Position numbers and translations under genes: made by a program. Shown one piece after another: positions 63,952 through 64,000 of a stretch of DNA of 64,000 nucleotides. Location of the stretch: NCBI RefSeq assembly GCF_002504165.1, contig NZ_CP021404.1, positions 1,674,001-1,738,000 on the forward strand. Reading direction: 5' to 3'. The stretch comes from Pacificitalea manganoxidans. Lineage in GTDB: Bacteria > Pseudomonadota > Alphaproteobacteria > Rhodobacterales > Rhodobacteraceae. The notes under the pieces were generated by a model that worked only from the letters and a program-made list of their open reading frames with translations, was not told where the DNA came from and did not search any database. Position 1 is the first letter of the stretch; every line of letters begins with the position of its first letter.

Positions 63952-64000
63952 TCCAACTCACTCACGCTGATGCGTATGTTGACAGCCTAACCTCCATTGC

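Larger units (their letters stand above)
53053..64000. mobile_element. Left part of an integrated element, probably a prophage
   Basis: From here the window holds a tyrosine integrase, an excisionase-like protein, many overlapping small genes, a CI/Cro-like switch with shared operators and a CII-like protein. It also holds a replication gene with internal iterons, a GapR-like protein, a DUF1064 nuclease and a Mor-like activator. No structural, packaging or conjugation genes are visible, so only the early or regulatory arm is here. GC is lower in 55.9-58.8 kb and 62.3-64 kb. The right end lies beyond the window, so the element is longer than 10.9 kb. Confidence 0.85.

Overview
The window looks like a piece of an alphaproteobacterial chromosome of the order Rhodobacterales (roseobacter/Paracoccaceae type). 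It is GC-rich, uses GTG and TTG as well as ATG starts, and overlaps many genes by 4 bases (ATGA/GTGA). The sciP-ctrA pair and a frr-uppS-cdsA-dxr-rseP-bamA-ompH-fabZ-lpxA-lpxI-lpxB run are typical of that order. All assignments come from reading the translated sequence; no database search was run.

Region by region: 0.3-2.7 kb is cytochrome c maturation (ccmF, ccmH), then a crotonase-family gene. 3.6-12.4 kb is a pyrimidine (uracil/thymine) breakdown cluster: a RutR-like regulator, a candidate RutR operator, an omega-amino acid transaminase, an N-carbamoyl-beta-alanine amidohydrolase, a dihydropyrimidinase and an ABC uptake system; the first enzyme, dihydropyrimidine dehydrogenase, is not in the window. 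12.8-27 kb holds miaA (reverse), pyrH, frr and the large envelope block (isoprenoid, phospholipid, outer-membrane assembly and lipid A genes). 27-34.3 kb has mnmA (reverse), sciP, ctrA, ligA with an odd repeated N-terminus, recG and a 40-residue membrane peptide. 34.5-43.8 kb is mixed: a FadL-like porin, a DMT exporter, a PAP2 phosphatase, metR/metE, a membrane-anchored NYN nuclease, a lipoprotein and an AraC regulator. 43.9-49.0 kb is a sugar or polyol ABC importer with a zinc alcohol dehydrogenase. 49.2-52.7 kb is a compact metal cassette, probably nickel or cobalt: an MFS exporter with a His-rich tail, a CsoR/RcnR/InrS-type sensor, a G-tract operator, a His-rich periplasmic protein, a HupE/UreJ-type permease and an anchored periplasmic protein.

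From about 53.05 kb to the right edge the window enters an integrated element, most likely a prophage. It starts with a short sequence resembling a tRNA 3' end, followed by a tyrosine integrase and an excisionase-like protein. A leftward operon of small genes comes next, then a CI/Cro-like switch. Four copies of one operator type (GTCCTC-N4-GAGGAC) tie the switch to the leftward operon. The rightward arm carries a 326-base exact-length tandem duplication of the front of a replication gene, a candidate replication origin of 23-base iterons inside that gene, a GapR-like protein, a DUF1064 nuclease and a Mor-like activator. It ends in lower-GC cargo (DUF4160 and Beta-protein family genes). The element's right end is outside the window.

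The most notable signals are the in-gene iteron origin with its tandem duplication, the shared operator set of the prophage switch, and the metal cassette with its palindromic C6/G6 operator.
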